Shown here in pieces: positions 1-8,070 of a stretch of DNA of 19,613 nucleotides (the first letter of the stretch is position 1; each line of letters starts with the position of its first letter). Under the pieces are notes generated by a model, which did no database searches, had not been told where the DNA came from, and saw nothing but the letters and a program-made list of their open reading frames with translations. The stretch spans positions 1 through 19,613 of the forward strand of contig CAJTZB010000028.1 in NCBI GenBank assembly GCA_910583815.1. Reading direction: 5' to 3'. Made by a program: the position numbers and the translations under genes. The DNA comes from an uncultured Lachnospiraceae bacterium (GTDB taxonomy: Bacteria; Bacillota; Clostridia; Lachnospirales; Lachnospiraceae).

Positions 1-39
1 TCAAAAAAAACACATAATTCTTATGTTCCTTATTGCCAT
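1..39 (-). pseudogene. Peptide deformylase-like start, interrupted after 12 codons (or cut by the window/contig edge)
   Basis: Directly downstream of priA, 26 bases after its stop, an ATG at 39 preceded by AAAGGAG/TAGG begins a peptide reading MAIRNIRIMCFF and then TGA at 3-1. The first seven or eight residues match the usual N-terminus of peptide deformylase (M-A-x-R-N-I-R), and priA-def-fmt is a common gene order in Firmicutes. After residue 9 the family normally continues with a G-D-x-V/I-L motif. Here the frame instead runs into a T8 tract and a stop. It may be a disrupted def, an error in the homopolymer, or a misjoined contig end. The rest of the gene is outside the window, so this call is tentative. 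Confidence 0.35.
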
Positions 40-65
40 AACCGTAACCTACTCCTTTCAAGCTT

Positions 66-2333
66 CTAATAACTACCCATAGGGTCAAAATCCAGCTGAA
101 GCACGATGCGCTTAAAACGTTCTTCTTTTTCTTTGCATTCTTCTAAATAAGAAGCTAACTCTGTTAGTATACCATAAGAAACGGATTTAAAATAGACTAA
201 ATTTCTGTAGAGGTCGTTTGCCTTAGACAAACCGGCAGGCGCCGGACCGATAACAGAAAGCTTGCCTGTGTTCTGTCTGTCTATATTTATTACACGCTCT
301 TTTGCCTTTCCTGCCAAAAGGCTTAGGCATTCTTCATTTTCCTCTTCCTTCTTTCCAATACAGAGCACTGCCAGAATATGTGCCTTGGGCGGATAGTTCA
401 AAAGCTCCCTGTACGCCATTTCCTGCCTGAAAAATCCTCTATAGTCTTCTTTTGCTGCGGTCACAATGCTATAATGCTCCGGCTGATAGGTCTGTATCAG
501 CACTTCGCCTGCATGTTCCCCACGCCCCGCCCGGCCTGCCGCCTGTGCTAACAATTGAAACGTCCTTTCTGCAGAACGGTAGTCCGAAACATTTAACGAC
601 AAATCCGCCGCCAGAATACCGACCAGAGTTACTTTAGGAAAATCATGTCCTTTTACAATCATCTGCGTGCCAATCAGAATATCCGCCTTTTCATTTGCAA
701 ATTGAGAAAGTATCCGTTCATAGCTCTCTTTTTCTTTTGTCGTATCTGCATCCATCCGAAGCACCCTTGCCGACGGAAACTGTTTTTTTACCGCTTCCTC
801 TACTTTCTGCGTACCAGTTCCAAATGCCGCGATATACGGCGAACCGCAGGAAGGACATTCTTTTGGCATTGGGACAGAATAACCGCAATAATGACAATGC
901 AGCGTCTGTTCTTCTTTCTGTATTCCATGCGTATGCAGCGTAAGCGACACTGCGCAATGCGGACACATCAGCGCCGTTCCGCAGCTCCTACATGAAACAA
1001 AGCCGGAATAGCCTCTACGATTCAAAAACAGCATAACCTGTTCTTTTTTTTCCAGACGTGCTTCTATGGCAGCAAGCAGTTTTCTGCTGAACATAGAACG
1101 GTTTTTTGCTTTTAACTCTTCTTTCAAATCAACAATCCTGACTTCCGGAAGCCTTGCATTTTTGGCGCGCTTTGTCAGGTGCAGCAATTTATACTTCCCT
1201 TCCAGTGCTGCCTGATATGATTCCAGAGACGGTGTCGCTGAACCAAGCAGCACGGAAGAATTCGTCATTTTAGCCAATTCTACAGCCGTCTCACGAGCAT
1301 GGTATTTTGGCACTGTTTCGCTTTTATAAGAACGTTCATGCTCTTCGTCTATAACAATCAAGCCAAGGCGTTCAAATGGTGTAAACAATGCCGACCTTGG
1401 CCCAATCATAATATCAATTTTACCTTCTTTCGCCTTTCTATACTGGTCGTAGCGTTCTCCCTGCGACAACCTGGAATGCAAAAAAGCAACTCTCTCACCA
1501 AAACGTTCTTCAAAACGCCGGACAGTTTGATAAGTCAGTGCAATCTCCGGAATCAATACAATAACCTGCTTGTTCTCCTTTAGAACTTCTTCTATTACAC
1601 AAAGGTAGACTTCTGTTTTTCCGCTCCCGGTAACGCCGTGCAGCAGGTAAATTCCCCGCTTTCCGGCACGATAATCCATACAGACCGTGTCGCAGGCAAA
1701 TTGCTGCTCTTCATTTAATAACGGCCGTTCTTTGCACTTGGAAATGCTCTGTCCCGGCGTTCTGTAAAGTTCTTCTACTATTGTAGAAATGATTTTCTGC
1801 TGTTCTAATTTCTGAATCGTCTGCGCAGGAATATGCAACATTCCGGTCGCATATTCCCTGTTTAATACCTTCCGCTCCTTCAGTTCTTTTAAGAGCCTTA
1901 CCTTTGCCACATGATGTTTTCTCTCCGCTTCAGCAATTATTTCTTCTGCTGTAGAATTATCCACGGAAAGCCGTAACGTCTTTTTTTCTAATGGCTTTAT
2001 GCTTTTCTTTACTGAAAGCACAGTACGAAGAGAGTCGTTCATCGTGCCGCCAAAATTTTCCTTTATCCAGTGTGCCAGCACAATCATGCGAGATTCTATC
2101 ACGACACCTTTTTCTACCCTGCCCTCTATGTCCTTAATCCGGCTCTCTTCAATTTTTGGTGTTTCAGAAAGGCCAACAATATATCCGGTAATGTTCCGAT
2201 GTCTGTTACCAAAAGAAATACAGACCGGGCTGCCAATGACAGCTTCTGCTTCCAAATGTTCCGGAATCCGGTACTGATATGTCCTGTCTAAATTTTCATG
2301 TGATATATCTACAATTACATCAGCATAAAGCAC
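66..2333 (-). CDS. priA: Primosomal protein N' / replication restart helicase PriA
   Basis: PriA is a superfamily 2 DNA helicase that recognises stalled forks and reloads the replisome. The 755-residue product has the expected length and layout: an N-terminal DNA-binding region (about 1-200), a Walker A motif GVTGSGKT at 233-240 and a DEEH Walker B box at 329-332. It also has the helicase motif GSATPS near 364-369, eight zinc-binding cysteines (448, 451, 457, 460, 480, 483, 493, 496) and QAAGRAGR at 597-604. The start codon is GTG, 13 bases after the murF stop, with GGATGG seven bases upstream; no better start is visible. It is the last intact gene of the murE-murF-priA group and is probably cotranscribed with it. 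Family assignment is very secure. Confidence 0.97.
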   Translation of the reverse strand: MLYADVIVDISHENLDRTYQYRIPEHLEAEAVIGSPVCISFGNRHRNITGYIVGLSETPKIEESRIKDIEGRVEKGVVIESRMIVLAHWIKENFGGTMNDSLRTVLSVKKSIKPLEKKTLRLSVDNSTAEEIIAEAERKHHVAKVRLLKELKERKVLNREYATGMLHIPAQTIQKLEQQKIISTIVEELYRTPGQSISKCKERPLLNEEQQFACDTVCMDYRAGKRGIYLLHGVTGSGKTEVYLCVIEEVLKENKQVIVLIPEIALTYQTVRRFEERFGERVAFLHSRLSQGERYDQYRKAKEGKIDIMIGPRSALFTPFERLGLIVIDEEHERSYKSETVPKYHARETAVELAKMTNSSVLLGSATPSLESYQAALEGKYKLLHLTKRAKNARLPEVRIVDLKEELKAKNRSMFSRKLLAAIEARLEKKEQVMLFLNRRGYSGFVSCRSCGTALMCPHCAVSLTLHTHGIQKEEQTLHCHYCGYSVPMPKECPSCGSPYIAAFGTGTQKVEEAVKKQFPSARVLRMDADTTKEKESYERILSQFANEKADILIGTQMIVKGHDFPKVTLVGILAADLSLNVSDYRSAERTFQLLAQAAGRAGRGEHAGEVLIQTYQPEHYSIVTAAKEDYRGFFRQEMAYRELLNYPPKAHILAVLCIGKKEEENEECLSLLAGKAKERVINIDRQNTGKLSVIGPAPAGLSKANDLYRNLVYFKSVSYGILTELASYLEECKEKEERFKRIVLQLDFDPMGSY

Positions 2334-2346
2334 TAAGACACCATCC

Positions 2347-3831
2347 CTATCTTAAAAACTCTGCTACGATTTCATCTGTTTTCATTCCGCGTGAGCCTTT
2401 GACAAGTACGACATCACCCACACGAAGTTCTTTCTTTAAATAATCTATTACCTTGGCATTAGAATCCAAAGAAACTACAGAAAGACTCTTGCTCTTTTTC
2501 GCTTCCTCAGCAATATAAGCTGCTTCTTTCCCAGTAGTCACAAGCAAATCCACTTTTCTTCCTTCTTTTTCTAATTCCGCCAGATAAATTCCAACGCTGC
2601 GGTGGAGCTGTTCCGACTGCTCTCCAAGTTCCATGACATCTGCAAAGACCGCTACCCTTCTTCTTCCATGCTCCAGCGACAAAAGCACCTGCAGTCCGCT
2701 TTTCATCGAGTCAGGACTTGCGTTGTATGTATCATCAATCCAGGTAATACCATCTTTTGATTTTATCTGTCCGCGCATTGCAATCGGTTCGTAGGCTCTT
2801 AGGCCTTCCGCCGCCGTTTCAGGTCCAATGCCGTACTTCTTTGCTACTGCCAAGGCAGCAAGCGCGTTCATCACGTTATGTTCCCCATATACCTTTAATT
2901 CTACCGGAAGTTCTTTTAAGCTTCCATTCTCCTGATAAACAGCAATGAACTGAGTGCCGTGTTCCGTTGTCCGGATGCATTTTGCAGAAAAATCAAAGTC
3001 ACCGCCCTGACCTTCTGCAATGCCATAAGTCACCGCCATTGCCTTTTCCAGTGCAGCGTATGTATCTTTATTGCAGTCTATAGTAATCCTTTTTTGTGTT
3101 ATTTGTGTGGCTGTTTCCTGAAGCAATCTGTCATTTCCGTTAAGAAATAATGACGAACCTGTCACAAAATGATGAACAATACAGAGTTTTTCCTTGCGTA
3201 TGTTTTCCCTTGTCTTTAACTGGGCAATATGTGATGTTCCGATATTAGTCATAACGGCACATTCTGGCTTCGCTATATCAGAAAGCCGCGCCATTTCTCC
3301 AAACTGGCTCATCCCCATTTCTATCACGGCAATATCATAGGAATCATCCAGTTCAAACATCATAAGAGGAAGTCCAAGCTGGCTGTTTCTGTTTCCGATC
3401 GTCTTTAATACACGCTTTTTTGTAGAAAGTGCAGCAGAAACCATCTCTTTTGTTGTTGTCTTTCCGACACTTCCGGTAATCCCAATCACAGGAAGCGCAA
3501 AACGGTCTCTGTACCACGATGCAAACTGCTGCAATGCATCCACGGTATTTTCTACCTCAATTACAGCAACTTGTTTTTCTTTACAAAACTCCAAAACCTC
3601 TTTTGCTCCAGCAAAAGAAGACGCCAGAAATACTGCCGTTGCCCCATTTTCTACAGCACCTGCTATATAGCAATGACCGTCATTTCTCTCTCCTATAATC
3701 GGCACAAACAGCCCATGCTCTGTCTGCAATCTGGAATCGAGTATAACCTGTTCTATCTGTGCTTCTTCATTTCCGCAACGCAAAATGCCGCCTGTCGCTT
3801 TTACTGCTTCTGCTATCTTTACCTGCCTCAT
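2347..3831 (-). CDS. murF: UDP-N-acetylmuramoyl-tripeptide--D-alanyl-D-alanine ligase MurF
   Basis: MurF adds D-Ala-D-Ala to UDP-MurNAc-tripeptide in the cytoplasm, completing the peptidoglycan pentapeptide precursor. The 494-residue protein shows the Mur ligase plan. The N-terminal substrate-binding domain (1-110) contains LDSR at 31-34. The central ATPase domain has GITGSVGKTTTK at 117-128, the MurF-typical EMGMSQFGEM at 171-180 and NIGTSH near 196-201. The C-terminal domain has DDTYNASPDSM at 366-376 and KGSRGMKTDEI at 478-488. The start ATG overlaps the murE stop by four bases (ATGA), a sign of translational coupling, and priA follows 13 bases after the stop. Length and motifs are normal. 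Confidence 0.97.
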   Translation of the reverse strand: MRQVKIAEAVKATGGILRCGNEEAQIEQVILDSRLQTEHGLFVPIIGERNDGHCYIAGAVENGATAVFLASSFAGAKEVLEFCKEKQVAVIEVENTVDALQQFASWYRDRFALPVIGITGSVGKTTTKEMVSAALSTKKRVLKTIGNRNSQLGLPLMMFELDDSYDIAVIEMGMSQFGEMARLSDIAKPECAVMTNIGTSHIAQLKTRENIRKEKLCIVHHFVTGSSLFLNGNDRLLQETATQITQKRITIDCNKDTYAALEKAMAVTYGIAEGQGGDFDFSAKCIRTTEHGTQFIAVYQENGSLKELPVELKVYGEHNVMNALAALAVAKKYGIGPETAAEGLRAYEPIAMRGQIKSKDGITWIDDTYNASPDSMKSGLQVLLSLEHGRRRVAVFADVMELGEQSEQLHRSVGIYLAELEKEGRKVDLLVTTGKEAAYIAEEAKKSKSLSVVSLDSNAKVIDYLKKELRVGDVVLVKGSRGMKTDEIVAEFLR

Positions 3832-5312
3832 AATGCTGCTCTCTCTTCCTCTGGCATTTCGTTTAAAATTTCCTGAATTAAGATTCGTTCATCCATCGGG
3901 TGCTTTACACCGCAGATTTCCTGATAATCTTCATGTCCCTTGCCTGCAAGTACAATTACATCGCCTTCCTCCGCATTTTTTATGCAGTACCGAATGGCTT
4001 CCTTCCGGTCCGGAACCGTTACATAAGTGCCATTCTGCTTTCTGACACCTTCTAATATATCCTCTATAATGTCCATCGGCTCTTCATCCCTTGGATTATC
4101 GCTTGTAATTACCGTAATATCCGCATATTTTGAAGAGATCTCTCCCATCTCATACCTACGGCTCTTAGAACGGTTCCCTCCGCATCCAAACAGGCAGATA
4201 AGGCGCTTTGGATGATAATCAAGCAGCGTGGTCAGCAGGCTTTTTAAGCTCATCGCATTATGCGCATAGTCAATCATCAAGGTGAAATGTTTGGAAATCT
4301 CGACCGGCTCTACTCTTCCCTTTACCTTTACAGATAACAGCGCTTCTTGTATCATTTTTTCTGGAATATCAAAATGCCTGCAAAGCGCAATTGCTGTCAA
4401 AGAGTTATATATTGTAAATTTCCCCGGAATTCCTACGGTAACAGGAAGTGCAATCAGTCCTTCTGTCTTATAAGAAACAAGCAGTTTTCCTTCGCTGCAG
4501 TGCAAATCCACCTCTGCTGCACGAAGATCCGCTCCTTCACTGATGCCATAGGTTTCAATTTCACAGGTCGCATTTTTTATGATTTCACGCATATGTTCAT
4601 CATCATAGTTGACAATGCCCATCTTGCACTGCCGAAATAGCAGGCTTTTGGCATGAAGATACTCTGCAAAATCTTTATGTTCACTTGGTCCGATATGATC
4701 CGGTTCCAGATTGGTAAAAATGCCATAGTCAAATATAAATCCGCCGACGCGGTACAGCATCAGACCCTGAGAGGAAACTTCCATAACGACACATTTCAAT
4801 CCTGCATCCACCATTTCCCTAAAATATTTCTGTACATAATAGGATTCCGGCGTCGTATTATACGACGGAATACGACGGTCTCCTATCATCACTTCAATTG
4901 TTCCGATAAGTCCGGTCGGATAGCCTGCAAGTTCCAGCGTATTACGAATCATATAGGCAGTTGTCGTCTTACCCTTTGTCCCTGTAATCCCAATCGTAGT
5001 AAGTTCATTTGCAGGATAGCCAAAGTATGCCGCTGACATACAGGCAAGCGCCTCTCTTGTATTTTCGCAGACAACCAGGCAGACGCCTTCTGGCACCAAA
5101 ACCTCATGTTCTGCAATGACTGCCACAGCTCCTGCTTCTGTTGCTGCTTTGGCATACTGATGCCCATCATGCACCGCTCCGCTAATACAGACAAACACCG
5201 AACCACGCTCCACTTTTTTTCTGGAGTCAAATAAAATTTCCGTTACTTCTGTTGTTATGTCACCTTTTACAACCTGATACGAAAAATTTTTCAGTAATTC
5301 CACTAACTTCAT
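3828..5312 (-). CDS. murE: UDP-N-acetylmuramyl-tripeptide synthetase, MurE type (probably meso-DAP adding)
   Basis: MurE adds the third stem-peptide residue to UDP-MurNAc-L-Ala-D-Glu. The 494-residue protein has GTKGKTTT at 111-118, the lysine of HAKSLLF (about 223) that is carbamoylated in the family, GCGGNRSKSRR near 376-386, DNPR at 405-408 and GKGHED near 457-462. DNPR is the motif of meso-diaminopimelate ligases. Several other motifs differ from canonical MurE: SSQG instead of SSHA, DHIGPSEH instead of DHLDYHG, and DYAHNAMS instead of DYAHTPDS. I start at ATG 5312, which has GAGG nine bases upstream; the in-frame GTG at 5327 has its AGGAA abutting the codon. A weak promoter candidate lies upstream (TTGTCA at 5360-5355, 17 bases, TATTTA at 5337-5332), but it would leave almost no leader. 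The gene overlaps murF by four bases. Confidence 0.93.
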   Translation of the reverse strand: MKLVELLKNFSYQVVKGDITTEVTEILFDSRKKVERGSVFVCISGAVHDGHQYAKAATEAGAVAVIAEHEVLVPEGVCLVVCENTREALACMSAAYFGYPANELTTIGITGTKGKTTTAYMIRNTLELAGYPTGLIGTIEVMIGDRRIPSYNTTPESYYVQKYFREMVDAGLKCVVMEVSSQGLMLYRVGGFIFDYGIFTNLEPDHIGPSEHKDFAEYLHAKSLLFRQCKMGIVNYDDEHMREIIKNATCEIETYGISEGADLRAAEVDLHCSEGKLLVSYKTEGLIALPVTVGIPGKFTIYNSLTAIALCRHFDIPEKMIQEALLSVKVKGRVEPVEISKHFTLMIDYAHNAMSLKSLLTTLLDYHPKRLICLFGCGGNRSKSRRYEMGEISSKYADITVITSDNPRDEEPMDIIEDILEGVRKQNGTYVTVPDRKEAIRYCIKNAEEGDVIVLAGKGHEDYQEICGVKHPMDERILIQEILNEMPEEERAAL

Positions 5313-5389
5313 TGCCGCCAACCTCACTTCCTAAATACAGATGCTGCCGTCACTTGACAAGGACCCTGTCTTTATGTAATATCTTTCCG

Positions 5390-5427
5390 AAAAAGAAGGG
5401 GAGAACAGCCTCCTGTTTCATCCCCTT
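5390..5427 (-). terminator. Intrinsic terminator after glgA
   Basis: Arms AAGGGGA (5396-5402) and TCCCCTT (5421-5427) form the stem, with further pairing inside through CAG/CTG. On the minus strand the stem is followed by CTTTTTC, about 35 bases after the glgA stop. The flanking A and T tracts would let it work in both directions. It separates glgA from murE. Confidence 0.7.
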
Positions 5428-5461
5428 TTTCTCCTGTTTGCAATGTTTTCTGCCCTGCCTA

Positions 5462-6907
5462 TCAGCAGCCTAATATCCTGTCATACAGTTCTTCATATTT
5501 CTTTGCAGAACCTGCCCATGAAAAATCTTTTGCCATAGCGCGGTCTACCATCTTGTTCCACTCGCGTTTCTTATCATAAAAGATACGCTTTGCATAGCGC
5601 ACAGTTGCAAGCATCTCATGTGCGTTGTAATTGCAGAATCCGAATCCGGTTCCGGTACTCTCATATTCATTATATGGCTCTACTGTGTCATTTAATCCGC
5701 CTGTTTCTCTTACAATCGGAATTGTGCCATAACGCATGCTCATCAGCTGGCTTAAACCACATGGCTCAAACAGAGACGGCATCAGGAACGCGTCACATGA
5801 CGCATAAATACGATGCGCACGCTCGTTATTGTAATAAATGCTCGAAGATACCCTGTCATGGTACTTCCATTCGTAATGGCGGAACAGGTTCTCATATTTT
5901 GGATCTCCGGTACCTAAAATAACAAGCTGCATGTCATCTGCACAAAGTTCTTCCATCACACACTCAACTAAGTCAAGCCCCTTCTGGTCAGTCAGGCGCG
6001 ATACAAGACCAACCATAAATTTCTTATCATTGACTTCTAAGCCAAGCTCTTTTTGCAGCTCTTTTTTGTTCTTTGATTTTTCCTTGCGGAAATTTTCTGC
6101 AGTAAACGGATACTTGATGTATTTGTCTGTTGCCGGATTATATTCATCATAATCAATACCATTTACGATTCCGCAAAGGTTATTGGAACGCGCCCTCATC
6201 AGTCCGTCCAGCTTTTCTCCATAAAACGGTGTCTGGATTTCCTTGGCGTAAGTCTCGCTTACGGTCGTAATATAATCAGCATAGACAATACCGCCTTTTA
6301 AGTAGTTTGCATCTCCGTAAGCTTCTAATTTATCAGGTGCAAAATAATAGTCATTTAGTCCGGTAATATCCCTGACTTTCTTTTTATCCCAGATGCCCTG
6401 GAATTTTAGGTTATGTATTGTCATAACACTCTTGATTCCCTGATAAAAGCCTCCCGCCTGAAAACTGTCGTTTAAATAGACAGGGATTAAGCCGGTTTGC
6501 CAGTCGTTGCAGTGGATTAAATCCGGGCGGAAATCAAGCAGCGGAAGGGCTGAGAGCACAGCACGGCAGAAAAATGCGAATTTTTCAATGTCCTCGTGAA
6601 TCTGTCCATAAGGCTTGTCCCCATTAAAATAGAATTCATTATCTACAAGGTAGAATGTGACGCCGTTCCTTTTTGTTTCTAAGATGCCAACATACTGCTG
6701 TCTCCAGCCAAGCTCCATATAAAAATGTGTTTTATAAGAAAAATCCTTTTTATACTGTTCCGGGATTGCGCGGTAGTTTGGCAGAATCACACGTACATCA
6801 TATTTTTCTTTATCAATGTACTTTGGCAGCTCACCTGCAACGTCTGCAAGCCCACCGGTCTTGATAAACGGAACGCATTCCGAAGCTGCAAATAATATAT
6901 TTTTCAT
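5462..6907 (-). CDS. glgA: Glycogen synthase (ADP-glucose, GT5 family)
   Basis: GlgA transfers glucose from ADP-glucose onto a growing alpha-1,4-glucan in the cytoplasm. The 481-residue product has the typical bacterial length. It carries the GT5 N-terminal KTGGLADVAGELP loop (16-28), HCNDWQTGL (132-140), TIHNLKFQG near 163-171, VNGIDYDEYNP near 248-258, SRLTDQKG (303-310) with the donor-binding Arg and Lys, and FEPCGLSQ (380-387). ATG 6907 has an ideal AGGAGG five bases upstream. No glgB, glgC or glgD is adjacent, so it stands alone between spo0A and murE, with a hairpin on each side. Function is secure; its link to the neighbouring genes is unclear. Confidence 0.96.
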   Translation of the reverse strand: MKNILFAASECVPFIKTGGLADVAGELPKYIDKEKYDVRVILPNYRAIPEQYKKDFSYKTHFYMELGWRQQYVGILETKRNGVTFYLVDNEFYFNGDKPYGQIHEDIEKFAFFCRAVLSALPLLDFRPDLIHCNDWQTGLIPVYLNDSFQAGGFYQGIKSVMTIHNLKFQGIWDKKKVRDITGLNDYYFAPDKLEAYGDANYLKGGIVYADYITTVSETYAKEIQTPFYGEKLDGLMRARSNNLCGIVNGIDYDEYNPATDKYIKYPFTAENFRKEKSKNKKELQKELGLEVNDKKFMVGLVSRLTDQKGLDLVECVMEELCADDMQLVILGTGDPKYENLFRHYEWKYHDRVSSSIYYNNERAHRIYASCDAFLMPSLFEPCGLSQLMSMRYGTIPIVRETGGLNDTVEPYNEYESTGTGFGFCNYNAHEMLATVRYAKRIFYDKKREWNKMVDRAMAKDFSWAGSAKKYEELYDRILGC

Positions 6908-6944
6908 AACATCCTCCTGTAATAGCAGTTGAGTTCTTTGAAAG

Positions 6945-6974
6945 TATATACTTCCGCAAGAATTCAGATATCAA
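6945..6974 (-). promoter_or_regulatory. Possible sigma-A promoter for glgA
   Basis: On the minus strand TTGATA (6974-6969) is followed after 18 bases by TATATA (6950-6945), which overlaps TATACT. This lies about 40 bases upstream of the glgA ATG and downstream of the hairpin that ends the spo0A unit. The match is moderate. Confidence 0.35.
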
Positions 6975-6996
6975 ATCCTCCTTAATGCCTGAACCA

Positions 6997-7039
6997 TAAA
7001 AGGCAGAAAATGTACGTAAAGAACCCTTACGTACATTTT
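6997..7039 (-). terminator. Perfect 13-bp inverted repeat after spo0A, probable terminator
   Basis: AAAATGTACGTAA (7007-7019) and TTACGTACATTTT (7027-7039) are perfectly complementary, with a seven-base loop. The repeat begins about 28 bases after the spo0A stop, and T-rich sequence (TTTTCTGCCTTTTA) follows on the minus strand. The stem is AT-rich with only three G/C pairs. It is therefore a less typical terminator and could also be an operator. Confidence 0.5.
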
Positions 7040-7067
7040 AGCACATTTTGCGGCTATTGGAAAGTAT

Positions 7068-7868
7068 TTATACCGGTAATTTGTATTCCAATCTGATTTT
7101 ATCTGCAATTAACGCCACAAATTCCGAATTTGTTGGCTTTCCTTTTCCGTTATTTACGGTATAGCCAAACAATTCGTCAATTGTATCCATCTTTCCCCTG
7201 CTCCACGCAACTTCAATTGCATGCCTGATTGCGCGTTCGACACGGCTTGGTGTTGTTTTATGGCGTTTTGCAATTGTTGGGTAAAGCTGTTTTGTAATAG
7301 AATTCAACATTTCTGTATCGTTAACCGACATCATAATAGCATCACGCAAATAATGGTATCCTTTGATGTGTGCCGGAACACCGATTTCATGAATCACATT
7401 TGTTACATCTGCTTCCAGATTCCTTTCAAGGAAAACATTTCTGTTTTCTGATGCAGAATGTGTCTGCTCTATCCTTCTGACGCAGCTGGTCGTCCCCCGC
7501 AGCTGCTTGATTCTAGACACAATCAGATTATAATCAAATGGTTTCAGCATGTAATAACTTGCGCCAAGTGCAAACGCACTTTCTGTTACCATATCCTGTC
7601 CAATTCCTGTGATGACAATAAATGACGGCACCTTCTTTAAGCTAACATCCTTTTTAACATGCTCCATAACCCCAAGTCCGTCGAGTTTCGGCATAATCAA
7701 ATCTAAAAGCACAACATCCGGAGATTTTTCTTTAATTAACTCCAATGTTTCCATTCCATCTTCTGCTTTCCCAACCACTTCAATATCCTTGTCCGCATTG
7801 ATGGCCTCCTCCAGCATTCCTGCTGTTCTGACATTATCATCCGCGATTACTACACTAATCTTTCCCAT
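7068..7868 (-). CDS. spo0A: Stage 0 sporulation response regulator Spo0A
   Basis: Spo0A is the master regulator of entry into sporulation. It is phosphorylated on its receiver domain and binds 0A boxes (TGTCGAA). The 266-residue protein has the acidic pair D10-D11, the phosphoacceptor D56 in LLDLIMPKLDG, T87 and K109 of the receiver switch, and a linker of about 25 residues. The C-terminal Spo0A DNA-binding domain runs from about 150 to 266, with the recognition region TPSRVERAIRHAIEVAW at about 206-222. ATG 7868 has GGGAGG five bases upstream. It follows spoIVB, the usual clostridial order, but a terminator-like hairpin and its own promoter region lie between them. The assignment is secure. 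Confidence 0.98.
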   Translation of the reverse strand: MGKISVVIADDNVRTAGMLEEAINADKDIEVVGKAEDGMETLELIKEKSPDVVLLDLIMPKLDGLGVMEHVKKDVSLKKVPSFIVITGIGQDMVTESAFALGASYYMLKPFDYNLIVSRIKQLRGTTSCVRRIEQTHSASENRNVFLERNLEADVTNVIHEIGVPAHIKGYHYLRDAIMMSVNDTEMLNSITKQLYPTIAKRHKTTPSRVERAIRHAIEVAWSRGKMDTIDELFGYTVNNGKGKPTNSEFVALIADKIRLEYKLPV

Positions 7869-7925
7869 ACGTTCCTCCCTGATTTATTTTTTACATTTTT
7901 TGTGTTGTAATTTATTTACATTCTT

Positions 7926-7953
7926 ACTATACCATATATTTCCATTTTTTCAA
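7926..7953 (-). promoter_or_regulatory. spo0A promoter, sigma-A-like, possibly overlapped by a sigma-H-like promoter
   Basis: On the minus strand TTGAAA (7953-7948) and TATAGT (7931-7926) are separated by 16 bases, each one mismatch from consensus, about 58 bases upstream of the spo0A start. An imperfect sigma-H pattern overlaps it: AATGGAAAT, 11 bases, then TAAGAAT. In Bacillus and clostridia spo0A is known to be driven by sigma-A and sigma-H promoters; the sigma-H reading here is inference. Confidence 0.55.
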
Positions 7954-7960
7954 CTGTTTT

Positions 7961-7980
7961 TTGACGCTACGATTCGACAA
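7961..7980 (-). promoter_or_regulatory. Spo0A box upstream of spo0A
   Basis: TGTCGAA, the exact 0A-box core, reads on the minus strand at 7979-7973, 20 bases upstream of the putative -35. It forms an imperfect dyad with TTGACG at 7961-7966 on the plus strand. Position and sequence fit Spo0A autoregulation. It adjoins the palindrome-rich spacer, so the match could be part of a repeat. Confidence 0.5.
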
Positions 7981-7990
7981 GGAGACCTCG

Positions 7991-8068
7991 CGGACTGCAC
8001 AGCCGATTATCTCCGCTGTGCCATTCGCTGTCCGCATTGCGGACTGCTCATGTATGGCATTCGCCATA
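7991..8068. repeat. Cluster of inverted repeats between spoIVB and spo0A
   Basis: Several perfect inverted repeats are packed together. GCACAGC (7997-8003) pairs with GCTGTGC (8015-8021). GTCCGCA (8030-8036) pairs with TGCGGAC (8038-8044). TATGGC (8053-8058) pairs with GCCATA (8063-8068). CGGACTGC also occurs twice as a direct repeat (7991-7998, 8040-8047). No open frame with a ribosome binding site is present. The build resembles extragenic palindromic elements, but I cannot name a family. Confidence 0.6.
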
Positions 8069-8070
8069 TG

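Noticed and set aside
645..995. Plus-strand open frames of 60-220 codons across the window, such as this one inside priA and 16980-17645 over argR
   Set aside because: They lie opposite strongly supported genes, have no recognisable domains, and arise from the codon use of the real minus-strand genes.
5332..5360. Sigma-A-like promoter TTGTCA-17-TATTTA before murE
   Set aside because: The -10 matches only three of six bases, and the transcript would start on the ribosome binding site. It is mentioned under murE but not called as a feature.
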